Source: Malania oleifera (Eukaryota > Streptophyta > Magnoliopsida > Santalales > Ximeniaceae). From it: DNA of 64,000 nucleotides. The notes beneath the pieces were generated by a model that saw only the letters and a program-made list of their open reading frames with translations, was not told the DNA's origin and made no database searches. Of this stretch, positions 44,011-55,386 are shown piece by piece. Within the stretch, counting starts at the first letter, position 1; each line of letters starts with the position of its first letter. The DNA lies in assembly GCF_029873635.1 (NCBI RefSeq), contig NC_080424.1:489501-553500 (forward strand), given 5' to 3'. Made by a program: the position numbers and the translations under genes.

Positions 44011-45578
44011 TGTAACGACCTGCTTAATAAATTGGGTTTTTTTTTTTTTTTTTTACTATGATAATTTATATGCTCTGATACCATACTGGGGATAAACTCA
44101 ATCATTAACCTAAGCAGCGAGAAGCAGAATTCAAATAAACATAACCATATGTAAAAAAAATATATATATACACACATAATACCATACAATACCAAAGTAC
44201 TAACATGTTTTCCAAAATATACACATATATATGTTCCCCAAAATACCCTCAACTATGCTGGGATATACAAAAATCCTCCACAATACTCACTTCACTGACA
44301 GGGCACTACTGAAGCCTCTCTATCTGCGAGCCTAGTCTGCTCGCCTACTTGGATCACCTGAAAAATGATTCAACACTGGGATGAGCCAACGCTCAGTAAG
44401 ACGAAATATACTATTACTAATGTGTAGTAAATGAACTACAGTATTATGAAAATCTATTTTCATATAATCATGTATAACTGGATACATAAGTACAGTACAA
44501 GTAATAAAATATACCACGCTTTCCATGTTACTTAACATAACAGTATTGTAGGTTATTATTCAAAGTACTTCTAGTGTATATAAGTATGTTTCCTGTTTCT
44601 ATAAATCTATACATAAGTAATAGTAACTGAAAACTTTTCCTGTGGATAACTGTGTGTCATGATTTAATCCCTCATGACAAGGTTGTGCGGCCCGTAGGTA
44701 GGATCTACACTAGCTAGCCGACCAGGGTAAATCACTATACTCCATCGGTCTTATCTGCCCACCTCAACCCATATCCTATCCACGTCAAGGGCCTAGTTGA
44801 TCAACCTACTACCACGTATTATCTAAATAGGTGTTGCACTCATAACATAACATAATATCTGTAGCAATGGTACCGTGCTCTGTAACTACATAGTCCAACA
44901 AGGTCTGATACTATATAATATATCTCTATATACAATTATCTGATTTACCATGATTCTGAAATAACCGTAATAACCATGATACTGAATGAACTGTAACTGT
45001 AATTCATATGTCATAATATTGAGAACTGTATAATCATAACACTGAAACTGCATAATTATAATACTGAAATTCGTATAATCATGGTGCTGAGATTCGTATA
45101 ATCATGGTACTAGAATTCGTATAATCATGGTACTAGAATTCGTAAACATATCTCCGTACTATATTCATATTCTCAAGTCACACCATACTTTAATACATAA
45201 TTTTCATAATTTAATAAATTGTATAATATTTTAAAAATACCTAACATAGTATATTTCCTTTACCTGACTACTGGAAAGCCCCTATGGTTTATTAGTCTAA
45301 CACCCGCAGAGCCTCCTACATAACATCCTGAAAACAACATTTTTCAGAACTGAATATTAGTATTTCTTCGCCTACATCATTTCCTATAACTGTTAGAAGG
45401 CCAAAAATGGGATAAAAGGTCTTACCCTGAATTTGGGATGAAATCCAACTTCGTTTCACCAATAATCCGCTCCGGCAGGCTTGCAGAGAACTTCGCCAAG
45501 AGCATCATGGTGGCTTCGGATCGTCGATACGGCAACTAGCGGGGCCGAAATCGAAGAGAGAGAGGAGAGGGATTGTAG

Positions 45579-45618
<40 letters not shown>

Positions 45619-45902
45619 TGATAAAAATCCGAGTTTTCCCTATTTATAGGGCCAGATTCGTTGACAAGACATGTCACCTCGTCTACGAGTCCTTCAGTAA
45701 ATTCGTCGACGAACCTTATCCTTCGTCGACGAAATTCAGAGCAGCCCAAAACCTTCGCTTGGTATTTTCTCGTCAATGAAATGGGACATCGTCAACGAGA
45801 TCCTGAAGACATTCATCGACGAAGTCTACGACCTCCTTCTATTTCTGTTTCCATTTCTCTCCCTCTTATTATTAGAATACCATTATTCTATGGGTCACTA
45901 CA
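44011..45902 (-). mobile_element. Solo gypsy LTR B nested in LTR A
   Basis: 1,892 bp from TGTAACGACC to GGTCACTACA with an exact 5-bp target duplication TAATC (44006-44010 and 45903-45907). On the minus strand: TCGTCGACGA motifs (45830-45656), TATAAATA (45648-45641), a CT-rich leader, donor-like GGTAAGACC (near 45427), hairpin CTGAGCGTTGGCTCA (44394-44380) and acceptor-like ATTTTTCAG (near 44357). It is related to the solo LTR in the MULE. Confidence 0.92.
45581..45618. repeat. (GA)n microsatellite in LTR B
   Basis: Interrupted GA run next to the TATA box, the same placement as in the MULE solo LTR. Confidence 0.9.
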
Positions 45903-46114
45903 TAATCACCTCTATCTTTAGGTAATCTCGTAGATAAAATACCTTGCATGTTGAATAAAATCGGAAAATGATTTCAGAAATTATGTTAATGATTTGCAAA
46001 TGATGAATAATATGTTATATACAAACCTCATGTTGGCCACACACTATTTTAATATATTGTTTCTTCCCTTACTGAGATGTGTCTCACTTGAATATGAACT
46101 TATCTTTTTCAGGA
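45903..46114 (+). repeat. Gypsy A 3' LTR, middle piece
   Basis: Resumes at the TAATC duplication and carries the hairpin CTGAGATGTGTCTCA and ATCTTTTTCAG. It ends at CAGGA, where C inserted. Confidence 0.92.
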
Positions 46115-46434
46115 TGTAAGAACTTGACCCTAGGTGTGTAGATTGAATAAATGAAAAAGGGTAAAAGGGTAAATTTTGCAGGCTTCGTCGATGAAGCCAT
46201 TATTCTCGTTGACGAAGGCCCTCATACTCTTCGTCGCCGAAATTCAGAGCCTCGTTGACGAAGATATACCAAACGTGTTGTAAAATATCGGAATAGGGTT
46301 CGTCGTCGAAGGAGCCGGTTCGTCGATGAAATGTGTGGATGTTTCGTTGATGAAGGCGTCTTTTGGTTGACGAGTTTGACTAGGTCAAAGGGGCTATAAA
46401 TATCCTATTGGTTTGCTTAGTTGCTAAGAAACCT

Positions 46435-46514
<80 letters not shown>

Positions 46515-48011
46515 AGAACCAGCAGAATCTCTCCTTCTCTCTTCGACTCTTCGGTGTTTATCGCCTGATTCGATGATCCGACGTTACTGCATGGATTAGG
46601 GAAGGAATCTCTTCGAGAATAGTGGTTCAAATCTTTAGTTCGGGGATTTTTGGGTTTTGACCCAAAACCAAGGTAAGGGTCCGATTTCATTTTCGTTTCG
46701 GTATATGTGTAGTAGTAAGAATTATAGTAAGTATAGTTTTTGAATGTTTAGGTTTTGGGAACTCGGTTCGTAGTTTTGGAGCCGTAGAGTTTGTGTTTTG
46801 GTTTTTGGGAAAAGGTAAGGGGATTCTTTTTATATCAGTTTATTTTTGAAATTGGGATCGGTCAGCCTGTAGTTTACGATCGTATGTATGTTTTGATTAC
46901 TTATTTGTGAAAATCTATAGAGTGAAAATGCAGGATTTTCAAGTTATAATTTTTGAAAAAATTTGGGGGTTTTAGGTATCATCTCTATTTTGTTGGAGAA
47001 ATCGTATGTTGTATTAAAATTGTAGTATTGAGATGACCGTACCCATATTTGTATTAAACTGTATTCTTGAACTAAAAACGATAGGATTTGCTGTATACCA
47101 AATAAGTGTGGAATGAACTGTTGTATGTAAAATGTTCCAGGTTTTGTAAAAATAGCTAGGGGCGGCTAATTACCATACGCTAATAAGTATAGGAACATGA
47201 GTTCCAAAATTGTTCCAGGTCTTGTAAATTAGCTAGGGGCGGCTAATTACTGTATGTTGACGCCATATCTTGGCTAATTACCGTGGGCGAGAGTGTCCGA
47301 CTCTATATCCAGGGGTGTGAAATATCGTCTGTTCTTTCTGGCTGGTCACTTATGGGTGTGAGCTACACCGCATTGGCAACGATATCGCTATGAGGCTTTG
47401 GTTATTGCAGGGTATTGGGTGCTTGAGTGTGACGAAACTAACCGTATGTTTGGTATCATATGTACTGGAACGGATTTGTGAAAAATACTGGAATTGTATT
47501 GATCTGTATTGTACTGTATTGTATTGTGTTATGTTGTACGCTGAAATATACTCGTATGCCACATGCTGATATAACATGTTTTCTTCCTTACTGAGATGTG
47601 TCTCACCCCGAATATACAAATATTTTTCAGGTCCTTTGAGTAGCCGAAACTAGCATCCTAGCGTTCGAAAGCGGGGGTGTCAATTAGCTGCGTTTAGTAC
47701 CTGTGTAAGTATGAGTTTTGTAACCGAGTTTTCATTGTTGGGTTTTGTAGACACCCGAAGTATGTACTGTAGGGAACGTATATTCTAGTTCTGTATAGAC
47801 TCTGGTATGGTATGATGTATATATAGAAAGAACATTTTCCGTTGCGTATTTGATGAGTACGGATATGTATGTGATGTGTATAGGGTATACGTATACCCCA
47901 AGGGATCGGACCCTCATTCAGAGTAGCATCATGTGTGTTTTAATTGATACAGAGACAGGTTAGGTTACTATATTTACACCTGGGACCCATCTGCGGGTTT
48001 GGGGCGTGACA
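46115..48011 (+). repeat. Gypsy C 5' LTR
   Basis: 1,897 bp, TGTAAGAACTTG to GGGGCGTGACA. TCGTCGACGA-like motifs (46187-46380) precede TATAAATA (46395-46402). A CA/CT microsatellite starts about 35 bp further, near the expected transcript start. Donor CCAAG/GTAAGG at 46672/46673 and acceptor ATATTTTTCAG ending at 47630 flank a possible 958-nt intron, with the CTGAGATGTGTCTCA hairpin 16 bp before the acceptor tract. Confidence 0.92.
46437..46513. repeat. (CA)n(CT)n compound microsatellite
   Basis: About 21 CA units followed by about 17 CT units in the leader of the C 5' LTR. The 3' LTR copy (about 53380-53405) is much shorter. Confidence 0.95.
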
Positions 48012-48014
48012 ACT

Positions 48015-48026
48015 TCGTATTAGAGC
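48015..48026 (+). other. Gypsy C primer-binding site, decayed
   Basis: TTCGTATTAGAGC-like sequence after the LTR; the 12-base core differs from TGGTATCAGAGC at two positions. Confidence 0.75.
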
Positions 48027-48338
48027 TAACAGGGTTGTTAGGTCTTGTAGACTTGGTTAGACATAGTTATGTATACATACTAGACTATAGGATGTAGGAA
48101 ATGAGTAGAGTTGGTCGAGGGTTGTTTTTTTTCTAGACGGGGACTCATTGGCGGTATTTTGTTTTTTTCCTGGAATTATGATTTTAGTAAAATCACGACA
48201 AATCATTGATGATTTCGTGTCAATGTGGTAGGACAGACATGGACCCGTAAGAGTTGTAGTTAACATGATTAGTTTTCAATGATTGTGTTAACTGTGTACA
48301 ATATAGGAATTCTAACCGATTCCTATCTTACTTTCAAA

Positions 48339-49380
48339 ATGGAGCCCAAGGATAACAACTTGGATAGTGGCTCCGAGGGGACTGCGAGTAATGAGTCTCC
48401 TTCTGTGCCTTGGGGTTTGACGAGGCAGGTTATGCGAAAGATTGGGCAAAGTGTTAGGAGACGTGAGCACTCTCCTACTGCCACAGGCTGTACCATAGAG
48501 AGATTCACCCGCATGCACCCTTCGATGTTTACGGAAGGACTCGATCTAATAGTAGCAAAAAATTGGGTGTAGAAGACCGAGAAAATATTTGAAGTTTTAC
48601 ACTGCACTGACCAGCAGAAGGTCCTTCATTCTACTTTCCAGCTGGCAGGAGAAGAGGATAGGTGGTAGACTGCTGTGAGTCTACTTGAGAAGCAGAGGGC
48701 TGGTCCATCTGGTATGACTTGGAGTCATTTCAAGGAGGTATTTTTCGAGAGATACTTCCAGGCTTTCACTTGTTATGCGAAGGCCGATGAGTTCTTGAGT
48801 TTGACTCAGGGAATCCTGATGATGCAGAGATATGCTGCAAGGTATATTGAGCTATCTCGCTTCGTGGCGTATTTGGTCTCGAACGAGTATGAGAAGGCTC
48901 GGAGGTTCGAGAAGGGTATGAGGAAGGACATCTGCAAGCTTGTGGGGATGCTACAGATTCGAGAGTTTTCTGTTCTGGTGAATAAAACCACCATAGTTGA
49001 GGCTGACCTTTAGGGAGATGAAGGAGCATAAGAATAGAAGAAGAGGCCAGTATCTTTTGGTTCTCAAACTGGTCCTCGACAGGGACAGTGGAAGAAGAAG
49101 AAGAATTATAGTTCGGTTTATCGATAGAATACCGAGGGGCAAAGTTCTCAGGGGGATCCATCCTCCGCACCATGCGTCAAGTGCCGTAAATGGCATGATG
49201 GTGAATGCCAGCCGTTATGGGGTAACTGCTACAACTGTGGCAAACCGGGTCACATATCGTAAAATTGTTAGGCACAGAGGAGCGAAATGCCTGCACATAG
49301 CCAGAACTGTTGGAGTAATCAGATGCCTCGAGAAAACTATCAGGAAAACACGGCTCCGGTGAGGGTATACTCTCTTACTC
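48339..49380 (+). pseudogene. Gypsy C gag relic
   Basis: ATG at 48339 (MEPKDNNLDSGSEG). FTRMHPSMFTEGLDLIVAKN leads to an in-frame stop (48570-48572), then a second stop at 48667. The gag core follows in 48675-49013 (GMTWSHFKEVFFERYFQAFT, FLSLTQGILMMQRYAARYIE). The knuckle CYNCGKPGHISKNC-like region near 49225-49270 has a stop in place of one residue but retains Cys-Cys-His-Cys. Confidence 0.88.
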
Positions 49381-49755
49381 TAACAAATGCGGAACACGCT
49401 CGGAACGTGGTGACAGGTACCATGTTATTGCTTTTGAATAGAGTTGTTGTTTTATTTGATTCGGGCGCAACCCATTCGTTTATATCTACTAGTTTTGTGA
49501 AACTGTGTGGGGTTGAAACCCAAGTAATGGATGAGTGGTTGTCCGTCGTTACATCGACTGGGAGTGTAACGATCTGTAGTAAGATGTTGGGAAACAGCCC
49601 AGTGGTTATTCAGGGAAGACTGCTACTGGGGAACCTAGTAGTGTACGACATGTGTGGATTCGATTTCATACTGGGGATGGATTGGCTATTCTCTAGTTAT
49701 GCAGTGATTGATTGTCGTAGGAAGGTAGTGGTGTTCAAACCTCCTGAGGAGTAGG
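49381..49755 (+). pseudogene. Gypsy C protease remnant (open)
   Basis: A retroviral-type aspartic protease: VVVLFDSGATHSFISTSFVK (catalytic Asp-Ser-Gly intact, about 49450) and FDFILGMDWLFSSYAVIDCR at the C-terminal end. This is the only C domain without an internal stop, but it is isolated from the rest of the polyprotein. Confidence 0.88.
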
Positions 49756-50690
49756 AGTATGAGTTCATGGGATCGTGTGTGTGTTCGACGCCAGAAATTC
49801 TATCAGCTATACAGGCGAGAAGGTTACTTTTGGACGGTTGTCAGGGGTACCTAGCTTGTGTGAATGAACCACCTAGGGATGATCTGAAACTTGAAGATAT
49901 CTGAGTGGTTAATGAATTTTCAGATGTATTCTTGGAAGACTTACCCAGTTTACCTTCTGATCGGGAGGTGGAGTTCACTATTGATCTGCTGCTAGGTAAG
50001 GCACCAATTTCTAAAGCTCCATTCCGAATGGATCTGACTGAACTTAGAGAGTTGAAGGAGCAGTTACAGGAACTACTAGACAAAGGCTTTATCCGACCTA
50101 GTGTTTTGCCCTGGGGAGCTCCAGTGTTATTCGTGATGAAGAAGGACGGGTTGATGCTAATGTGCATTGATTACCGAGAGATCAACAAGGTGACAGTGAA
50201 TAATCGATACTCATTACCTCATATAGATGATCTATTTGACTAACTACAGGGAACGCAGGTCTTTTTGAAGATCAATTTACGGTTAGGGTATCATCAGGTG
50301 AAAGTTAGGACTGAGGAAGTTGCGAAGACTACTTTCCAAACCAGATACAGTCACTACGAGTTCTTAGTTATGCCTTTCGGGTTGACTAATGCTCCAGCGG
50401 TATTTATGAGCCTAATGAATAGGATTTTTCATGAATACCTGGATCAGTTTGTAGTAGTGTTCATCGACAATATTCTGGTATATTCTAAGAGTTTGGAAAA
50501 GCACGGAAATCATGTGAGGTTGGTACTTCAGATTCTACGGGAGAATAAGTTGTATGTTAAGCTGAAGAAATGCGAGTTCTGGCTGAATCAGGTCGCGTTT
50601 CTAGGCCAAGTCATGTCGAAGGGTGGAATCTCAGTTGATCCTAATAAGATAGAAGCAATGGTTGACTGGGTGAAACCGAAGAGAGTGTAG
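49756..50690 (+). pseudogene. Gypsy C reverse transcriptase relic
   Basis: [20 protein letters not shown] opens the region; then [40 protein letters not shown], a stop at 50240-50242, [15 protein letters not shown] (the first catalytic Asp is Asn) and [20 protein letters not shown]. The polymerase box at 50460-50471 reads Phe-Ile-Asp-Asn instead of Asp-Asp. Substitutions at two catalytic sites plus stops exclude activity. Confidence 0.9.
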
Positions 50691-51230
50691 GATGTTCAGA
50701 GTTTCCTAGGACTGGTTAGGTATTACCAACATTTTGTGGAGGGATTCTCTAAGTTGTCTAGCCCTCTGACATGGTTAACGAGGAAGGGTGTGAGATTTGA
50801 TTGGACGGATGAGTGCGAGTAGAGTTTCTAAAAGTTAAAACACCGATTGATCACTGCTCCAATTTTAACCATCCCATCTGGGGACGGTGGATTTGTGATT
50901 TACATCGACGCATCGTTGAAGGGGTTGGGATGTGTGTTAATGCAATGGGGGAAAGTAATTGCTTATGCTGAGTACGAGAAGAATTACCTTATGCATGATC
51001 TGGAGTTGGCAACAGTTGTATATGCGTTAAAGATCTAGAGACACTACTTGTATGGTGAACAGTGTAAGATCTTCATGAGCCACAAGAGCCTCAGATATTT
51101 TTTCACACAGAAGGAGTTGAATATAAGGAAGAGGAGGTGGCTGGAATTTATCAAGGACTAAATTGCACGATTAACTATCATTTGTGGAAAGCTAACGTGG
51201 TAGCAAATGCATTGAGTCGGAAGTCAGAGC
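50691..51230 (+). pseudogene. Gypsy C RNase H relic
   Basis: VQSFLGLVRYYQHFVEGFSK, then FVIYIDASLKGLGCVLMQWG (first catalytic Asp in IDAS) and YEKNYLMHDLELATVVYALK (Glu). Three stops and a frameshift near 51160 occur before WKANVVANALSRKS (final Asp of the usual VVADALSR is Asn). Confidence 0.88.
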
Positions 51231-52560
51231 ATGCGTCAATATCTGCAGTTGTAGGTCAACATCATATCAGACGAGGTCTGGAAGGTCTTAGTGTGGAATT
51301 GGTGGATGGTAATCATCAGGCTTTCATTGTTAGCTTGGTGATCCAGCTAACATTATTTGAGAAGATAAAAGTCACGTAGGCTAATGATGCAGAGTTAGTC
51401 GAGGCTGTAGAGAAAGTGCAGCAAGGGTTGGCTGTAGATTTTAACATCTCTGAGGGAGGTGTGTTGAGGTTTGGTACCAGGTTCTACGTTCCAAACGACG
51501 AGGGTATAAAGAGGACGATTTTGGAGGAGGCGCATCGTTCTTTGTATACGATACATCCGAGTAGTACAAAGATGTATCAGGATTTGCGTGAATCTTTCTG
51601 GTGGAGAGGCATGAAACGAGAGATTGCTCGATTTGTAGAATAGTGTCTAACATGTTAGCAGATAAAGGCTAAACATTAAAGGCTGGTAGGGCCGTTGCAG
51701 CCATTGAGTATCCCGAAGTGGAAATGGGAGCATATTTCCATGGTCACCAGGTTACCACCAGCACTACAGAGGCAGAATGCCATCTGGGTAATCGTGGACA
51801 GGTTAACCAAATATGCTCACTTTGTACCGATGAAGGTTAGCTACTCTGTGAGTAGGCTAGCAAATTTATACATGCAGGAGATAGTTAGAATGCACGGGGT
51901 ACCAATGTCCATTATTTCAGATCGAGACCCAAGATTCACTTCTCGATTCTAGAAGAGTTTGCAGGAAGCACTGGGGACAAAGCTTACTTTAGTACAGCGT
52001 TCCACCCCTAGACTGATGGACAGTCAGAGAGGACGATACAAATCTTGGAGGATATGTTACGGGCTTATGTATTAGACTTTGGTGGTAGTTGGATTCAGTT
52101 TCTACCATTGGTGGAGTTTGCCTATAATAACAGCTTCCAGTATAGTATCGGGATGGCACCGTTCGAGACATTGTATGGTCAGAGGTGTCGGTCTCCTCTG
52201 TATTGGGATGAGGTTGGTGAACAGCAGGTATTGGGTCCTGAACTCGTATAGCAGGCTTCTGAGAAGGTCAAGTTGATTAGGGATAGGATTAAATCAGCTC
52301 AGAGTCGGTAGAAGAGTTATGCGGATGTTCGCCATCGTAAGTTGGAGTTCGAGGTTGGGGGTAAGATATTTCTGAGAATCACTCCGATAAAAGGGGTGAT
52401 GAGATTCGAGAGGACGGGCAAGCTGAGCTTGAGGTATACCGGACCATTTGAGGTACTGGAACGAGTGGGTCCGGTGGCCTACAGGATTGTGCTACCCCTA
52501 ACATTCTAAAGGATCCATGATGTGTTTCACGTATCCATGTTGAGGAGGTACGTGTTGGAT
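51231..52560 (+). pseudogene. Gypsy C integrase relic
   Basis: HHCC finger: EEAHRSLYTIHPSSTKMYQD, FWWRGMKREIARFVE, then CLTC after a stop at 51641-51643. In the core, WEHISM is followed directly by VTRLPP, so the Asp-Phe pair holding the first catalytic Asp is deleted (near 51741). The second Asp ([13 protein letters not shown]) survives. The Glu region (TDGQSERT-type) is frameshifted near 52000, after which MLRAYVLDFGGSWIQFLPLV and FAYNNSFQYSIGMAPFETLY continue. Confidence 0.88.
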
Positions 52561-52790
52561 CCGTCGCATATGATTAGTTACGAATCCGTAGAGATTGGGG
52601 ATGTTTGGCATATGAGGAGATACCCGTTCAGATTCTAAACCGTAAAGTTCAAAAGCTGCGTACCAAGGAGATACCGTTAGTGAAGGTATTGTGGCAGAAT
52701 CACGCAGTTGAGGAAGCTTCTTAGATGTTAGAGACAGAAATATGCCAAAAATATCTGCAATTGTTCTTGAGTAGTAGTTTTGATAGCAGG
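52561..52790 (+). pseudogene. Gypsy C chromodomain-like C-terminus
   Basis: After DVFHVSMLRRYVLDPSHMIS, broken frames read ILNRKVQKLRTKEIPLVKVL and, further on, WQNHAVEEAS. This resembles the chromodomain end of Tekay/Del chromoviruses, which targets integration to heterochromatin. A stop and a shift separate the parts. Confidence 0.7.
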
Positions 52791-53064
52791 GTCGATATAA
52801 TTATGTATGTATGTATGTAATACTCTGTTATTGTAGTAGTATTGTGTGGTTAGTCTCTGGGAGAGTTTTGTAATATTATGAGCTCTTGAGATAGCGTATG
52901 TATGTAACCATGGTATTCCTTCACCATAAGTTATGGTATGTATGTATTAGGGACGAGGCTGCTATGTGGGTGGCCGTCAATTCTTCCTAAGAGTCACGTA
53001 TACGTATAGCTATGTAGATGACTAGGTAAATGAGAGAATGCAAATTTCAAGGACGAAATTTTGT

Positions 53065-53077
53065 AAGGAGGGGAGGT
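53065..53077 (+). other. Gypsy C polypurine tract
   Basis: AAGGAGGGGAGGT immediately before the 3' LTR, preceded by AAGGACGAAATTTTG as in element A. Confidence 0.88.
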
Positions 53078-54951
53078 TGTAAGAACCTGACCCGAGGAGT
53101 GTAGATTGAATAAATGAAAAAGGGTAAAAAGGTAAATTTTGCAAGCTTTGTCTATGAAGCCATTATTCTCGTCGACGAAGGCTCTCATACTCTTCCTCAC
53201 CAAAATTTAGAATCTCATCGATGAAGAGATACCGAACGTGTTGTAAAATATCGGAATACTGTTCGTCGCTGAAATGTGTGGATGATTTGTCGATGAAGGC
53301 GCTGTTTCATCGACGAGGTTGGCTGAGTCAAAGGGACTATAAATATCTTATTGCTTTGCTTAGTTTCTAAGAAACCTCAAATACACACACACACACTCTC
53401 TCTCTAAAACCAACGGAATCTCTCCTCTCTTCGATTGTTCACTGTTTGTTGCCTAATTCAACAATTCGATGTTATTGCGTGGACCAGAGGAGGAATCTCT
53501 TCAAAAATAGTGAATCAGATCTTCGTTTCGGGGATTTTTGGGTTTTGACCCAAAATCGAGGTAAGCGTCCAATTTCATTTTTGTTTCGGTATATGTGTAG
53601 TAGTAAGAATTATAGTGAAGTATAGCTCTTAGATGTTTAGGTTTTGGGGACTCGGTTCGTAGTTTTTGAGCTGTAGAGTTCGTGTTTTGGTTTTCAGGAA
53701 AAGGTAAGGGGATTCTGTTTATATCAGTTTATTTTTTAAATCGGGGTCGGTAAACTTATAGTTTACGATCATATGTATGTTTTGATTACTTATTTGGGAA
53801 AATCTATCGGGTGAAAATGTGAGATTTTCGGGTTACAGTTTTTGGGAAAATTTGGGGGTTTCGGGTATCATCTCTATTTGGTTGGAGAAATCATATGTTG
53901 TATTAAAATTGTAGTATTGAGATGACCATACTCATATTTGTATCAAACTGTATTCTTGAATTGAAAACGATAGGATTTGTTGTATACCAAATAAGTGTGG
54001 AATGAACTATTGTATGTAAAATGTTCCAAGTTTTGTAAAAATAGTTAGGGGCGGCTTATTACCATACGCTGATGAGTATAGGAACATGAGTTCCAAAATT
54101 GTTCTAGATTTTGTAAATCAGCTAGAGGCGGCTAATTACCATACGCTGAATCATCTAGGGGCAGCTAATTACCGTACGCTGACGTCATGTTTTCACTAAT
54201 TACCGTGGGGCAGAGTGTCCGATTCTATATTTGAGGGTGTGAAATATCGCCTATTCTTTCTGGCTAGTCACCTATGGGGGTGAGCTACACTGTACTGGCA
54301 ACGATATCACTGTGAGGCTTCGGTTATTGTAGGGTATTGGGTGCTTAAGTGTGATGACACTGACCGTATGTTTGGTATCGTATGCACTGGAACGAATTTG
54401 TGAAAAATACTGGAACTGTATTGGAATTGTATTGAACTGTATTGTAATGTATTGTATTGTGTTATGTTGTATGCCAAAATAACACTCGTATGCCACACAA
54501 TGATATAACCTGCTTTCTTCCTTACTGAGAGGTGTCTCACCCCAAATATACAAATGTTTTTCAGGTCTTTCAGGTAGCTGAAACTAGCAACCTAGAGTTC
54601 GGAACTGAGGGTGTCGGTTAGCTGCGTTTAGTACCTGTGTAAGTACAGGTTTTGTAATCGGGTTATCATTGCTGGGTTTTGTAGACACCTGAAGCATGTA
54701 CTGTAATTTTGGGAACGTATATTCTAGTTCTTTATAGACTCTGGTATGGTATGATGTAAGTATAAAAAGAACATTTTGCGCTACGTATTTGATGAGTACA
54801 GATATGTATATGAATGTGTATAGGGTATACGTGTACCCCACGGGGTTGGACCCTCATTCAGAGTAGCATCATGTGTGTTTTAATTGATACAGAAATAGGT
54901 TAGGTTACTATATTCACACCTGGGACCCATCTGCGGGTTTGGGGCGTGACA
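53078..54951 (+). repeat. Gypsy C 3' LTR
   Basis: 1,874 bp, TGTAAGAACCTG to GGGGCGTGACA. Carries TATAAATA near 53338, donor-like GAG/GTAAGC near 53562, hairpin CTGAGAGGTGTCTCA and acceptor-like TGTTTTTCAG near 54565. It differs from the 5' LTR by many substitutions and by the shortened microsatellite. Confidence 0.92.
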
Positions 54952-55381
54952 CGGGACCTCCACGAGATCAAGCTTAGAGAGCTCGAGCTGTTATAGCATT
55001 TTTTAGAAAGAGGGTATAAATTTGATGATACTTTTGGGTTGTATAAATTTATGTTTTATGTTTTCATGCTTTAAGTCATCTAAGGAATGGATGAATGTGA
55101 ATACTGAAAGTTGTGGTTTATGTTTTTGGAGTTGTGTATATATGTGGATACATGTGGATGTATGATTCCTGTTGGTATATAGATGGATGTAGAAAACTCT
55201 GGTATTATATTGATTGAGGACTGTAGTTATGTTTTCCATTTTGTATTTATAAATGGAATAACAGGTATAGGAAAATGAAGGAAGTGGCACCTGGGTCCCG
55301 TAAGGCAGGTTCGGGGCGCCACAAGACACGATTAATCAAGTATAACGCGCCGAATCGAGTTTACGGGTTTAGGGCGTTACA
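54952..55381 (+). repeat. Gypsy A 3' LTR, last piece
   Basis: Resumes as CGGGACCTCCACGAGATCAA, parallel to the 5' LTR at about 40136, and ends GGGCGTTACA, followed by TAAGG. Confidence 0.93.
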
Positions 55382-55386
55382 TAAGG

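Larger units (their letters stand above)
46115..54951 (+). mobile_element. Ty3/gypsy element C (Tekay-like chromovirus), complete but dead
   Basis: 8,837 bp with 5' LTR 46115-48011, gag, protease, RT, RNase H, integrase, a chromodomain-like end, and 3' LTR 53078-54951. Flanks CAGGA and CGGGA agree at four of five bases. It is nested in the A 3' LTR, hence younger than A. Every domain carries stops, and RT and integrase have lost catalytic residues. Confidence 0.93.
38134..55381 (+). mobile_element. Ty3/gypsy element A, non-autonomous, with nested insertions
   Basis: 5' LTR 38134-40564, a short internal region 40565-42172, and a 3' LTR starting at 42173 and ending at 55381 once insertions B and C are removed (pieces 42173-44010, 45903-46114, 54952-55381). 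Perfect target duplications TAAGG at 38129-38133 and 55382-55386 prove the outer limits. Only gag remains inside; protease, RT, RNase H and integrase are absent, so it needed a partner element. Confidence 0.93.

Noticed and set aside
48312-49196. Minus-strand frames of 62-135 codons across gypsy C gag
   Set aside because: They are antisense to the gag relic and have no independent support.
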